NCBI GenBank assembly: GCA_021823525.1
Contig: JAKANY010000001.1
Span: 62,001-126,000 of the forward strand
Length of the DNA: 64,000 bases
Reading direction: 5' to 3'
Source: Actinomycetes bacterium
Lineage (GTDB): Bacteria; Actinomycetota; Acidimicrobiia; Acidimicrobiales; RAAP-2
Positions 8,141 through 19,001 of the stretch are shown here, piece after piece. The translations under genes and the position numbers were made by a program. Within the stretch, counting starts at the first letter, position 1, and the number at the start of each line of letters is the position of its first letter. Below the pieces are notes generated by a model. That model was not told where the DNA came from, made no database searches, and was given only the letters and a program-made list of their open reading frames with translations.

Positions 8141-8503
8141 ATGCGAGCCATCCCCAAGCGCGGCCGCCGCTTCGGCGGCGACAGCGCCCACCAGAAGGCC
8201 ATGTTCGCCAACCTCGTCGCCTCGATGATCGCCGCCGAGTCGATCGTCACCACCGAGGCCAAGGCCAAGGCCCTGCGCCCGGTGGTCGAGAAGGTCGTCA
8301 CCACCGCCAAGAACGCGCCGGCCGACTCGGTCGCCGCGCACCGGCGCGTCGTGGCCCTGATCCGCGACAAGGACATGGCCAAGAAGCTCTTCGACGAGAT
8401 CGCGCCGCGCTACGCCGACCGTCCCGGCGGCTACACGCGCATCCTCAAGCTCGGGCCGCGTCTGGGCGACAACGCCCCGATGGCGCGCATCGAGTTCGTC
8501 TGA
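8141..8503 (+). CDS. rplQ: 50S ribosomal protein L17
   Basis: 120-residue L17, a large-subunit protein near the exit tunnel. Typical elements are 'HQKAMFANLVASMIAAESIV', 'TTEAKAKALRPVVEKVVT', 'KLFDEIAPRYADRPGGYTRI' and 'MARIEFV'. The ATG is 1 base after the rpoA stop, and truA starts 4 bases after its stop, so rpoA-rplQ-truA look cotranscribed. Confidence 0.98.
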   Translation: MRAIPKRGRRFGGDSAHQKAMFANLVASMIAAESIVTTEAKAKALRPVVEKVVTTAKNAPADSVAAHRRVVALIRDKDMAKKLFDEIAPRYADRPGGYTRILKLGPRLGDNAPMARIEFV

Positions 8504-8507
8504 TCCC

Positions 8508-9323
8508 GTGGCCGCCACCCACCGGTGGCGGCTGGATCTCTCCTACGACGGGGCCGGGTTCTCCGGCTTCGCGCCCCAGCCCGGCCGCCGCACGGTGGTG
8601 GGCGAGCTGGCCGCCGCCCTGGTGCGCGTGGCGCGCCTCGAGGCCGCGCCCTTCCTGACGGGTGCCGGGCGCACCGACACTGGGGTGCACGCGCTCGCCC
8701 AGGTGGTCTCGGTCGACCTGCCCGAGATCGCCCTCGACGGGGAGGCGTTGGCGGCCCGGCTGAGCGGCCTGACCCGACCGGACCTCGTCGTGACGGCAGC
8801 GCGGATCCTCGAGGGTTTTGACGCCCGGCGTGACGCCCTCTGGCGGGCCTACCGCTACCGCGTGGTGGCGGCTCCCGCGACGAGCCTGGTGCGCGCCCAC
8901 GCCTGGGTGGTGCCCGGGTCCCTGGACGTGGCCGCGATGGACGCGGCGGCCCAGCTCCTGCTCGGTGAGCACGACTTTCGCGCCTTCTGCCGGCGCCCGC
9001 CTGACAAGGACCCGGGTGAGGCGCTCGTGCGCCGCGTCGAGGACGCGCACTGGCGCGCGGCGCCTGACTCGCTCGGCCTCCACCCCACGGGGTATGCGCT
9101 CTTCGAGATTCGGGCGAACGCCTTCTGCCACCACCAGGTCCGCACGCTGTGCGCGTTCCTGGTCGAGGTGGGCCGGGGCCGCCGGAGCGCCGACGAGCTC
9201 GCCGAGCGGCTGGCGTCGGGCGTGCGCTACGGCCTGCCGGCCCTCGCCCCGCCCGAGGGGCTCAGCCTGCTCGCCGTGGGCTACGACGCGTCGCGTGGTG
9301 GTCCCTCAGCGAGCGCTGGCTGA
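8508..9323 (+). CDS. truA: tRNA pseudouridine(38-40) synthase
   Basis: TruA converts U38-U40 of tRNA anticodon stems to pseudouridine. The 271-residue protein begins 'WRLDLSYDGAGFSGFAPQP', the usual TruA opening, and has the catalytic Asp in 'GAGRTDTGVHA' (about residue 52). 'FRAFCRR' and the C-terminal 'QVRTLCAFLVEVGRG' are also family blocks. GTG start 4 bases after rplQ. A short hairpin terminator follows. In related genomes rplM normally comes next; here three other genes intervene. Confidence 0.95.
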   Translation: MAATHRWRLDLSYDGAGFSGFAPQPGRRTVVGELAAALVRVARLEAAPFLTGAGRTDTGVHALAQVVSVDLPEIALDGEALAARLSGLTRPDLVVTAARILEGFDARRDALWRAYRYRVVAAPATSLVRAHAWVVPGSLDVAAMDAAAQLLLGEHDFRAFCRRPPDKDPGEALVRRVEDAHWRAAPDSLGLHPTGYALFEIRANAFCHHQVRTLCAFLVEVGRGRRSADELAERLASGVRYGLPALAPPEGLSLLAVGYDASRGGPSASAG

Positions 9324-9337
9324 CCACTCCGGTCCAG

Positions 9338-9359
9338 GGGCGAGGCACGGGCCTCGCCC
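9338..9359 (+). terminator. Hairpin downstream of truA, probable terminator
   Basis: GGGCGAGGC - ACGG - GCCTCGCCC: a perfect 9-base-pair stem with a 4-base loop, 14 bases after the truA stop. There is no T-tract, which is common for actinobacterial terminators. It probably ends the ribosomal-protein operon. Confidence 0.55.
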
Positions 9360-9528
9360 GCCAGGCGCCGCGACGTGCCGCGGTCTTCACCCGCCACCGG
9401 GTCAGCGAGACGACCCGGTCCGACGCCCCCGCCGATGCGGGCGCGGTCCTGTACCTGCCGGTGGGTGCGGGCGCACCGCCTCGAGGAGGTCATCGTCGCG
9501 GCGGTGGTCCGAAGGCGCGCCAGTTCGC

Positions 9529-10800
9529 TCAGGGACCCAGGAGGGCGAGGGGCACGACGCCAATGCCGTCGCTGCGTCGGTAGGCCGTGGTGCCCGTCGT
9601 CAGCACGAGGCCATCGAGCAGATCGTCGCCGAGCTGCGCCCGGAGCCAGAGAAGGTGCTTCACGTCGACATCGTCCACCGACGCGCCGAGCTTCACCTCG
9701 AGTGCGATGACCCGCTGGTCGCCGCGCTCGACGATGAGGTCCACTTCGTGCTGCCCGGCATCGGTTCGCAGGTGGAACGTGCGGGCCTCACCGGCCTGCG
9801 CGAACACGCGAACGCTCAGCGCCGCCAACGACTCGAACAGGGCACCGAGAAACGTCCCGTCGCGGGGGACACGGTCCGGGCCCTGCCCGCGCAGGAGGGC
9901 ATCGATGTCCAAGCCGACGAGCCGAGCGGCGAGGGACGGGTCGGCCAGGTGGTGTTTCGGGGCCCCCACGAGCTTGTGGAGATGACTGCGCGTCGGCGTC
10001 CAGGCGGGAATCGCGTCGAGGATCCAGATCCGCTCGAGAGCCTCCCGATAAGGAAGGGCGGTGGTTCGCGCCGGCGATGGCTCATCACGGCCCACGGCGG
10101 CCATGCGGATCTTCTCGAGCGACGTGGTCGTGGCCGTCGCTGCGCCGTAGGCCCGAATCCAACGTCGCAGAGTGTTGGGGCGACGAATCGCGACACCGAG
10201 CTCGGGGAGGTCGGTGTCGATCATCCTCTCGAGGTAGCCGTCGAGCGCGGCGCGCTGGGCTCGAGGCTGGCCGAACCGCATTCCCGGGAAGCCCCCGGCG
10301 AGGATCTCGACCGCGTAGTCCGACAGGACCGCCGTGGTGCTCCCCTCGAGATCGGGGCGACTCCCCATCAGCAGCTGGCCGAGCGAGACGGTCGGTGAGT
10401 CGAAGTCGCGCTCGACGAGGGTGAGCGGGCGCATCCGAAGGGGGACGATTCGCGACGCCCCCGAGTGCGCTGGTGCTCGTGTGGGGGTCGCCGACCCGGT
10501 GAGGAGGAAGCGGCCCGGAGAGGGATCGTCGTCAACGGCTCGTCGCACGACATCCCACGAGGCGGGGAAGCGCTGCCACTCGTCGACGAGAGCCGGGCTC
10601 GGGCCACGCGTAAGCAGGCTGGGCTGAGCGCGGACGATCTCCAGGGTCGCGGGCTCGTCGAGTCGGAACTCCACCGCCGCTCGGCGCTGGGCGGTTCGCG
10701 TCTTGCCCACGCCCTTGGGACCCTCGAGGCTCAGCGCGGGCAGGCTCTGGATCAGCGCGTCGATCTCGTCGTCGACCACGCGTGGCACGTACGTGCTCAT
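9529..10800 (-). CDS. AAA-type ATPase of the DUF4143 family
   Basis: A 423-residue protein with an N-terminal P-loop 'LEGPKGVGKTRTA', the Walker B-like 'PSPALVDEWQRFP' and sensor-like 'GRFLLTGSATP'. A C-terminal restriction-nuclease-like fold suggested by 'HEVDLIVERGDQRVIALEVK' fits DUF4143. Such proteins are widespread, often accessory, and of unknown function. The start ATG 10800 has a good GGGGAGGA site; the ORF-track start at 10818 lacks one. The gene is on the opposite strand from its neighbours, is less GC-rich at third positions, and lies in an insertion between truA and rplM, so it is probably horizontally acquired. Confidence 0.85.
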   Translation of the reverse strand: MSTYVPRVVDDEIDALIQSLPALSLEGPKGVGKTRTAQRRAAVEFRLDEPATLEIVRAQPSLLTRGPSPALVDEWQRFPASWDVVRRAVDDDPSPGRFLLTGSATPTRAPAHSGASRIVPLRMRPLTLVERDFDSPTVSLGQLLMGSRPDLEGSTTAVLSDYAVEILAGGFPGMRFGQPRAQRAALDGYLERMIDTDLPELGVAIRRPNTLRRWIRAYGAATATTTSLEKIRMAAVGRDEPSPARTTALPYREALERIWILDAIPAWTPTRSHLHKLVGAPKHHLADPSLAARLVGLDIDALLRGQGPDRVPRDGTFLGALFESLAALSVRVFAQAGEARTFHLRTDAGQHEVDLIVERGDQRVIALEVKLGASVDDVDVKHLLWLRAQLGDDLLDGLVLTTGTTAYRRSDGIGVVPLALLGP

Positions 10801-10851
10801 CGGCTCAATCCTCCCCATCCTCGCCAGGACGATCCTCGAACTCCACGTTCT

Positions 10852-10882
10852 ACGCTACTGATTCTCCATTACGGACGCTACT
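10852..10882 (-). repeat. Direct repeat upstream of the DUF4143 ATPase
   Basis: Two exact copies of AGTAGCGT (minus strand), at 10875-10882 and 10852-10859, spaced 23 bases start to start in the region expected to hold the ATPase promoter. Possible operator half-sites or paired -10-like elements; function unproven. Confidence 0.35.
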
Positions 10883-11005
10883 AGATCTCCACACCGACTG
10901 TCCCACGGGCGAGCGTGCGGCGCCCGCCACCCGATCGCACCCCTCTCTGGATATCGTCGTCGATGGGGAGCCCTCGGTGTCGCGCGAGGGCGGGGAGGGG
11001 GGCCA

Positions 11006-12934
11006 ATGGTCACCGAGCAGCAGCACACACCCGCGTCCGATCACGAGGCGACCGATCGCCAGCTGCGACGAGTCCTGTCGCGCAGCCAGCTGCTGATGCT
11101 CTCGCTGGGGGCGATCATCGGCTCGGGCTGGCTCTTCTCGGCCATGACCGCCGACACCCTGGCCGGCCCGGCCTCCTACGTGTCGTGGATCGTGGGGGGC
11201 CTGCTGGTCCTGCTCATCGCGCTGGCCTACGCCGAGGTGGCGACCATGCTGCCGCGCTCGGGGGCCATCGTGCGCTACCCGCACCTCACCCACGGCGGCT
11301 ACACCGGGTTCATCCTGGGCTGGGCCTACCTGCTCGCCAGCGCCTCGGTGCCGGCCATCGAGGCGATCGCCACGGTCCAGTACATCGGGCCCCAGGCCCC
11401 CGCCAGCTGGCACCTGCTCCAGTCACCGGTCACCACGTCGTCGATCCTGCACTTCCCCGAGGGCTGGCTCTTCACCGTCTTCTTGCTGGTGGTGTTCTTC
11501 TTCATCAACCTCTACGGGGCCCGCTTCCTGGGGCGCCTGAACAACACGGTGATGGTCTGGAAGATCGCCCTGCCGGTGCTGACCTTCATCCTGATCTTCT
11601 TCCTGTCGTTCCACTCCCACAACTTCTCGCCCCCCGGGGGCCAGGCGATCGCCGGATGGCACGAGGTCTTCTACATCATCCCGGGCGCCGGGATCATCTT
11701 CTCCTACCTCGGGTTCCGCCAGGCGCTCGACTTCGGCGGCGAGGCGCGCAACCCCCAGCGCGACATCCCCTACGCGACGGTGGTCTCGGTCGTGATCGGC
11801 ATCGTGATCTACACCCTGCTCCAGATCGCCTTCACCGGGGGGATCGTCTGGCACTACTTCGGGATCAAGGTCAACGACTACGCGGCCCTGGGGGCGCCCT
11901 CGAGCGCGGCTTCCCACGTGCTGGTCACCGCGAGCCCGTTCTTCGCCATCATGAAGGCCTCGGGCGTCGCCTTCCTGGTCTCGGTGCTGTCCTACCTGCT
12001 CATCGCTGACGCCTTCGTGTCGCCCGTGGGGACCGGGTACATCTACCTGGGCACCGGCGGGCGCACCATCTACGGGATGGGGGTGAGCGGCTACTTCCCG
12101 AAGGCCACGACGCGCGTGAGCGAGCGCACCCGGATCCCCTGGGTCGCGCTGCTCGCCTCGTTCCTGGTCGCGGTGGCCTTCGCCACGCCCAACAAGAGCT
12201 GGTTCTCCCTGGTGGGCATCATCACCTCGATGACGGTCTTCACCTACATCATGGGCGGCATCAGCCTGCCGATCTTCCGCAAGACGGCCCCCGACCTGGT
12301 CCGGCCCTTCCGCCTGGGCGGGGCGGCCGTCTTCGCGCCGCTGGCCTTCCTCGCGGCCACGGCCATCGTCTACTGGTCGGGATTTGCCACCGACATCGAG
12401 CTGGTGGCCCTGCTGTTCATCGGGCTGCCGCTCTACGCCTGGTTCTTCGCCGGGCCGCGCGGCTACATGAACCGGGCGGCCGCGGGGGCGGTCGGCGTGG
12501 TGTTCCTCGTCGGGTGGATCCTCCTGATGCACTGGGGGCACTGGGTGCTCTCCTCGGCACTCGCGACCAACCCGGCCGAGCACGCGCCCTTCACCGAGTG
12601 GTACGCGCTGGTGGTGATCGCGGTCTACGGGTTCACCGCGCTGTGCTGGCTCTTCGGCACCGCCGAGGGGCGCCACCTGATCAACCGCACCTGGTGGCTG
12701 ATCACCTACATCCTGGCCGAGGTGCTGCTCGCCTACTACGGCGCCTTCGGGGTCACCGCGCACGTCCCCAAGCTCCTGAGCTTCCCGATCGACACGATCT
12801 GGGCCCTGGTGATCGGGCTCGTCTGCTACTACTGGGCCGTCCACAGCGGCTACGAGACCGACGAGATCCGCGCGATCACCGCGACGGGCTCGGGCCTGGT
12901 CGCCGAGAGCCCCGCGGCGGTGGACGAGGGCTAG
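11006..12934 (+). CDS. APC-superfamily amino-acid permease
   Basis: A 642-residue integral membrane transporter with about 14 hydrophobic segments. It has the APC signature 'LSLGAIIGSGWLF' in the first membrane helix, which forms the substrate and ion site in the family, and 'FSYLGFRQALDFGGEARNP', the usual helix-6/loop motif. Probable substrates are amino acids or polyamines, by proton symport; the specific substrate cannot be read. The start ATG 11006 is preceded by a G-rich GGGGAGGGGGG site. It is read divergently from the DUF4143 gene and lies 37 bases before the M13 peptidase, which may supply peptides or amino acids; that link is speculative. Confidence 0.9.
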   Translation: MVTEQQHTPASDHEATDRQLRRVLSRSQLLMLSLGAIIGSGWLFSAMTADTLAGPASYVSWIVGGLLVLLIALAYAEVATMLPRSGAIVRYPHLTHGGYTGFILGWAYLLASASVPAIEAIATVQYIGPQAPASWHLLQSPVTTSSILHFPEGWLFTVFLLVVFFFINLYGARFLGRLNNTVMVWKIALPVLTFILIFFLSFHSHNFSPPGGQAIAGWHEVFYIIPGAGIIFSYLGFRQALDFGGEARNPQRDIPYATVVSVVIGIVIYTLLQIAFTGGIVWHYFGIKVNDYAALGAPSSAASHVLVTASPFFAIMKASGVAFLVSVLSYLLIADAFVSPVGTGYIYLGTGGRTIYGMGVSGYFPKATTRVSERTRIPWVALLASFLVAVAFATPNKSWFSLVGIITSMTVFTYIMGGISLPIFRKTAPDLVRPFRLGGAAVFAPLAFLAATAIVYWSGFATDIELVALLFIGLPLYAWFFAGPRGYMNRAAAGAVGVVFLVGWILLMHWGHWVLSSALATNPAEHAPFTEWYALVVIAVYGFTALCWLFGTAEGRHLINRTWWLITYILAEVLLAYYGAFGVTAHVPKLLSFPIDTIWALVIGLVCYYWAVHSGYETDEIRAITATGSGLVAESPAAVDEG

Positions 12935-12958
12935 GCGCGCCGCGCCCGGCGCCGTCGG

Positions 12959-12964
12959 TAGGCT
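12959..12964 (+). promoter_or_regulatory. -10 box for leaderless transcription of the M13 peptidase gene
   Basis: TAGGCT ends 7 bases before the GTG start at 12972, so a transcript begun at the usual distance would start at the start codon. No Shine-Dalgarno sequence is present in the gap. The same box and spacing occur before glmS. Confidence 0.5.
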
Positions 12965-12971
12965 CGCTCGA

Positions 12972-14894
12972 GTGAGCGACTCGAGCATTCCCCGCATCCA
13001 GGACGACCTGTTCCGGCACGTCAACCACGACTGGCTGGAGGCGACGACCATCCCGCCGGACCGGTCGCGCTACGGCTCCTTCCACGAGCTGGCCGACGCG
13101 GCCGAGATCGCCGCACGCGCCATCCTCGAGGAGTGCGCCCAGGCCGCGGAGGGCACCGAGGCGCGCAAGATCGGCGACCTCTACGCGAGCTTCCTCGATG
13201 AGGAGCGCGTCGAGGCCCTGGGGGCCGCGCCGATCGCGGTCAGCCTGGCCGAGGTGGCCGCCGCGGCCGACCTCGACGAGCTCGTGTCGCTCCTCGGCCG
13301 CCTCGAGCGCAGCGAGGTCGGCGGCTTCTACGGGGCCTTCGTCGACCAGGACCCCGGCGACCCCGAGCGCTACCGGATCCTGCTCGAGCAGGGCGGGATC
13401 TCCCTGCCCGACGAGAGCTACTACCGCGAGGAGCACTTCGCGAGCGTGCGCGAGGCCTTCGTCGCCCACGTGGCGCGCTCGCTCGCCCTGGCGGGGCTGA
13501 GCGACACCGAGGCGCGGGCGGCCCGGGTCATGGAGCTCGAGACGGCGCTGGCCTCGGGCCACTGGGACCAGGTCGCCTCGCGCGACGCGGTCAAGACCTA
13601 CAACCTGATGGCCTTCACCGATCTGGAGAAGGTCGTGGGGCCGCGCCTGGGCCTCTGGCGCGAGGCGGTGAGCGCACCGGCGGGCGCCCTCGACGAGGTC
13701 GTCGTGCGCCAGCCCAGCTACGCGCAGACGCTGGGGTCGCTGCTGGTGGACGAGCGCCTCGAGGCGTGGCGCGACTGGCTGGCCTGGCGGGTCGTGCGCG
13801 CGGCCTCGCCCTACCTCTCGTCGGCCTTCGTCGAGGCCCACTTCGACTTCTACGGGCGCACCCTGACCGGCCAGCCGGAGCAGCGCGCGCGCTGGAAGCG
13901 CGGCGTGGCCCTGGTCGAGGGAGCCCTCGGCGAGGCGCTCGGCCGCCTCTACGTGGCGCGCCACTTCGCGCCCGCGGCCAAGGCGCGCATGGACGAGCTG
14001 GTCGCCAACCTGCTCGAGGCCTACCGGCGCTCTATCGCGGACCTGGCCTGGATGGGCCCGGCGACGCGCGAGCGGGCCCTGGCCAAGCTCGCGACCTTCA
14101 CCCCCAAGATCGGCTACCCGGTGCGCTGGCGCGACTACGACGCGCTGGAGATCGACGCCACGGACCTGATCGGCAACGTGCGCCGCGCGGCGGCCTTCGA
14201 GTTCGCCCGCCAGCTGGGCAAGATCGGCGGCCCCGTCGACCGCGACGAGTGGTTCATGCTGCCCCAGACCGTCAACGCCTACTACAACCCGGGCATGAAC
14301 GAGATCGTCTTTCCCGCGGCGATCCTCCAGCCCCCCTTCTTCGACCAGGCGGGCGACGACGCGTCCAACTACGGGGCGATCGGCGCGGTGATCGGCCACG
14401 AGATCGGCCACGGCTTCGACGACCAGGGCTCGCGCTACGACGGCGCCGGGCGACTGGCCGACTGGTGGGAGCCCGCCGACCGGGAGGCCTTCGAGCAGCG
14501 CACGACGGCCCTGATCGGCCAGTACGACGCGCTGGTGCCCGAGGGCTCGACGAACCACGTCAACGGCGCCCTGACGATCGGCGAGAACATCGGGGACCTC
14601 GGGGGCCTGGGGATCGCCTGGCAGGCCTACCAGCTCTCCCTGGGCGGCGCGCCCGACCCCGAGATCGACGGGCGCAGCGGCGCCCAGCGCTTCCTCATCG
14701 CCTGGGGGCGGGCCTGGCGCTCGCTGTCGCGGCCCGAGGAGACCGAGCGGCTGCTCGCGATCGACCCGCACAGCCCGCCCGAGTTCCGCTGCAACCAGGT
14801 GGCCCGCAACCTCGAGGTCTTCTACGAGGCCTTCGGGGCGGCCCCCGGGGACGCCCTGTACCTCGCGCCCGAGGAGCGCGTGACCATCTGGTAG
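12972..14894 (+). CDS. M13-family zinc metallopeptidase (neprilysin/PepO-like)
   Basis: 640 residues. The zinc-binding 'VIGHEIGHGFDDQG' gives two His ligands and the catalytic Glu, and 'ENIGDLGGL' gives the third ligand. 'NAYYNPGMNEIVFPAAILQPPFF' (first 20 or so residues of the substrate-site strand) is a family hallmark. No signal peptide or membrane anchor is visible, so it is probably a cytoplasmic oligopeptidase like several bacterial PepO-type enzymes. GTG start 12972 follows a TAGGCT -10 box at leaderless spacing. It shares the truA-rplM gap with the APC permease. Confidence 0.93.
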   Translation: MSDSSIPRIQDDLFRHVNHDWLEATTIPPDRSRYGSFHELADAAEIAARAILEECAQAAEGTEARKIGDLYASFLDEERVEALGAAPIAVSLAEVAAAADLDELVSLLGRLERSEVGGFYGAFVDQDPGDPERYRILLEQGGISLPDESYYREEHFASVREAFVAHVARSLALAGLSDTEARAARVMELETALASGHWDQVASRDAVKTYNLMAFTDLEKVVGPRLGLWREAVSAPAGALDEVVVRQPSYAQTLGSLLVDERLEAWRDWLAWRVVRAASPYLSSAFVEAHFDFYGRTLTGQPEQRARWKRGVALVEGALGEALGRLYVARHFAPAAKARMDELVANLLEAYRRSIADLAWMGPATRERALAKLATFTPKIGYPVRWRDYDALEIDATDLIGNVRRAAAFEFARQLGKIGGPVDRDEWFMLPQTVNAYYNPGMNEIVFPAAILQPPFFDQAGDDASNYGAIGAVIGHEIGHGFDDQGSRYDGAGRLADWWEPADREAFEQRTTALIGQYDALVPEGSTNHVNGALTIGENIGDLGGLGIAWQAYQLSLGGAPDPEIDGRSGAQRFLIAWGRAWRSLSRPEETERLLAIDPHSPPEFRCNQVARNLEVFYEAFGAAPGDALYLAPEERVTIW

Positions 14895-14899
14895 CCAAC

Positions 14900-14929
14900 T
14901 TGCCCGGGGCCCTCGCCAGCCGGTAGGCT
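14900..14929 (+). promoter_or_regulatory. Sigma-A-type promoter for rplM-rpsI
   Basis: TTGCCC (14900-14905), 18-base spacer, TAGGCT (14924-14929). It is followed by a leader of about 40 bases with an AAAGGAAG ribosome-binding site before the GTG start of rplM. It supplies the rplM operon with its own promoter now that it is separated from truA. Confidence 0.6.
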
Positions 14930-14974
14930 GGAACCCCTGGCACGCCCGTCGCGGCCGCCCCAAAGGAAGTCATC

Positions 14975-15421
14975 GTGCGTACGTACAGTCCCAAAGCCTC
15001 GGAGATCACCCGCGCCTGGCACGTGATCGACGCCCAGGACCTGGTCCTGGGCCGCATGGCGACCGTCGTGGCCTCGCTGCTGCGCGGCAAGCACCGCCCG
15101 ACCTTCGCGCGCCACCTCGACACCGGGGACTACGTGATCGTGGTCAACGCCGGGAAGGTCGTCCTCACGGCCAACAAGGCGGCCCAGAAGTTCGCCTACC
15201 GGCACTCGGGCTACCCGGGTGGCCTGCGCCAGACCTCGTGGGCGACGCTGCTGGCCGACGACCCGGTCGCCCTGGTCACCAGCGCCGTGCGCGGCATGGT
15301 GCCCAAGACGCGACTGGGCCGGGCCCAGATGCGCAAGCTGTTCGTCTACGCCGGACCCGACCACCCCCACGCGGCCCAGCAGCCCGTGGCCTACGACACG
15401 TCGGCGATCCGCCACGGGTAA
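14975..15421 (+). CDS. rplM: 50S ribosomal protein L13
   Basis: 148-residue L13, an early 50S assembly protein. It begins '[20 protein letters not shown]', with '[19 protein letters not shown]' and '[19 protein letters not shown]' as the expected conserved blocks. The start is GTG with an AAGGAAG site. rpsI follows after 10 bases, the universal L13-S9 pairing. A TTGCCC/TAGGCT promoter precedes it. Confidence 0.97.
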   Translation: MRTYSPKASEITRAWHVIDAQDLVLGRMATVVASLLRGKHRPTFARHLDTGDYVIVVNAGKVVLTANKAAQKFAYRHSGYPGGLRQTSWATLLADDPVALVTSAVRGMVPKTRLGRAQMRKLFVYAGPDHPHAAQQPVAYDTSAIRHG

Positions 15422-15431
15422 GGAGATCGCC

Positions 15432-15821
15432 GTGACCACCCCCATCCAGACCACCGGTCGGCGCAAGGAGGCGGTCGCCCGCGTGCGGCTGCGCCCGGGC
15501 ACCGGCGTCATCACGGTCAACGGGCGCACCTTCGAGGACTACTTCACCTCGGCGACCCACCGCCAGATGGTCCAGGAGCCCCTGCGCCTGCTCGACCAGG
15601 TCGAGGCCTTCGACGTGGACGCCACCATCGAGGGCGGGGGCGTGGCCGGCCAGGCCGGCGCCCTGCGCCTGGGGATCGCCCGGAGCCTGGTCGAGGCCGA
15701 CGAGACCAGCCGTCCGGCCCTCAAGAAGGGCGGCCTCCTGACGCGCGACGCGCGCAAGAAGGAGACCAAGAAGTACGGCCTGAAGAAGGCCCGCAAGGCG
15801 CCCCAGTACTCGAAGCGCTAG
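15432..15821 (+). CDS. rpsI: 30S ribosomal protein S9
   Basis: 129-residue S9, whose C-terminal tail reaches the P-site tRNA. '[17 protein letters not shown]' and the ending '[20 protein letters not shown]' 'YSKR' are diagnostic, including the terminal Ser-Lys-Arg. The track ORF begins upstream inside rplM; the supported start is GTG 15432 with AAGGAG 7 bases before it. glmM starts 2 bases after its stop. Confidence 0.97.
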   Translation: MTTPIQTTGRRKEAVARVRLRPGTGVITVNGRTFEDYFTSATHRQMVQEPLRLLDQVEAFDVDATIEGGGVAGQAGALRLGIARSLVEADETSRPALKKGGLLTRDARKKETKKYGLKKARKAPQYSKR

Positions 15822-15823
15822 AC

Positions 15824-17149
15824 GTGGCCGTGCGCTTCGGCACGGACGGCATCCGCGGACGGGCCTACGAGGAGGTCTCCGAGGCCCTCGCCTACCGGCT
15901 CGGCCGGGCCGTGGCCTCGGTCTTCGCGGCCCCGGTCGTGGTGGGCTACGACACGCGCGAGAGCTCCTGGCCACTGGCGGCTGCCGTGCTGGCGGGCCTG
16001 CGCGCGGGCGGCGCCCAGGGTTACGACTTGGGGGTCCTGCCGACACCGGGCGTCGCGACCGTGGCGCGCGAGCGCGCCGCCGTGGGCGTCGTCGTCTCGG
16101 CGTCGCACAACCCCTACACCGACAACGGGCTCAAGGTCTTCGGCCCGGGCGGGGCGAAGCTCGACCTGGCGACCGAGGCGACGCTGGCTGCGGCCCTGGA
16201 GGCCGCGCCGCTGCCCGACGCACCGCTCGGGGGCGACCCCAACCCCGACCTCGGCGCTCTCGAGGTCTACCTCAACGTCCTGCGGGGACTCGTGCCGGTG
16301 CGCGCGAGCGGGCTGCACGTGGTCGTCGACTGCGCCAACGGCGCCGCGAGCGTCGGCGCCCCGGCGCTGCTGGCGTCGCTCGGCGCGCGCGTCACCGCCA
16401 TCCACGACCGGCCTGACGGGCGCAACATCAACGCCCGGTGCGGCTCGACGAACGTGGCCGACCTGGTCGCGGCGGTGTGCGCGTCGCGCGCCGACGTGGG
16501 CCTGGCCCTCGACGGCGACGGCGACCGGCTGATCGCGGTGGATCGCACCGGCACGGTGCGCGACGGCGACGACCTCCTCGTCCTGTTCGCCGAGGACCTG
16601 GCCGAGCGCGGCGAGCTGCACGGCGGGGTCGTCGTCACCTCGATGGCCAACCTCGGGCTCCACCGCGCGCTGGCCGCGGCCGGCATCGAGATCGCCACCA
16701 CCGACGTGGGCGACCGCCACGTCACCGCCGAGCTCGAGAGCCGCGGCTGGCGCCTCGGGGGCGAGCAGTCGGGGCACCTGGTCTTCGCGGACCTGGCGCC
16801 CACGGGCGACGGCCTGCTCACGGCGCTGCGCCTCCTTGACCTCATCGTGCGGCGCGGGCCCCTCGACGTGGTGGCCGCGCGCGGCTGGCAGCGCGTGCCC
16901 CAGGCGCTGGTCAACGTGGCGCGCGACGCCTACGACGCGCAGCGCCTGGGGGCGCTGCGCGCGGACCTCGAGGCGCGCTTCGCGCTGGTCCCCGACGAGT
17001 GGCGCCTGGTGGTGCGGCCCTCGGGGACCGAGCCGGTGGTGCGCATCATGGTCGAGGCGCTGCGCCCCGGCGTCGTCGAGCAGTTCACCAGCGACGTGGT
17101 GGCCGCCTTCGGGGTCGTGGCCGGCGGTGGCCCGGAGGGTGCCGAGTAG
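15824..17149 (+). CDS. glmM: Phosphoglucosamine mutase
   Basis: Converts glucosamine-6-phosphate to glucosamine-1-phosphate for UDP-GlcNAc and peptidoglycan synthesis. 441 residues with the opening 'VRFGTDGIRGRA', the phosphoserine loop 'VVVSASHNPYTDNGLKVFG', the Mg site 'LALDGDGDRLIAVD', the sugar loop 'GGEQSGH' and the phosphate loop 'VRPSGTEPVVRIM'. GTG start 2 bases after rpsI. Its stop TAG is also the first part of the TAGGCT -10 box for glmS. It works directly with the next gene: GlmS makes its substrate. Confidence 0.97.
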   Translation: MAVRFGTDGIRGRAYEEVSEALAYRLGRAVASVFAAPVVVGYDTRESSWPLAAAVLAGLRAGGAQGYDLGVLPTPGVATVARERAAVGVVVSASHNPYTDNGLKVFGPGGAKLDLATEATLAAALEAAPLPDAPLGGDPNPDLGALEVYLNVLRGLVPVRASGLHVVVDCANGAASVGAPALLASLGARVTAIHDRPDGRNINARCGSTNVADLVAAVCASRADVGLALDGDGDRLIAVDRTGTVRDGDDLLVLFAEDLAERGELHGGVVVTSMANLGLHRALAAAGIEIATTDVGDRHVTAELESRGWRLGGEQSGHLVFADLAPTGDGLLTALRLLDLIVRRGPLDVVAARGWQRVPQALVNVARDAYDAQRLGALRADLEARFALVPDEWRLVVRPSGTEPVVRIMVEALRPGVVEQFTSDVVAAFGVVAGGGPEGAE

Positions 17150-17152
17150 GCT
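17147..17152 (+). promoter_or_regulatory. -10 box for leaderless glmS transcription
   Basis: TAGGCT, overlapping the glmM stop codon, ends 7 bases before the glmS ATG. No ribosome-binding site lies between. This implies glmS can be transcribed separately from glmM as a leaderless mRNA. Confidence 0.45.
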
Positions 17153-17159
17153 CGCTGCC

Positions 17160-19000
<1,841 letters not shown>

Positions 19001-19001
<1 letters not shown>

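Noticed and set aside
11423-14963. Minus-strand ORFs of 542 and 695 codons opposite the permease and M13 peptidase
   Set aside because: No protein-like features; the plus-strand genes carry complete family motifs.
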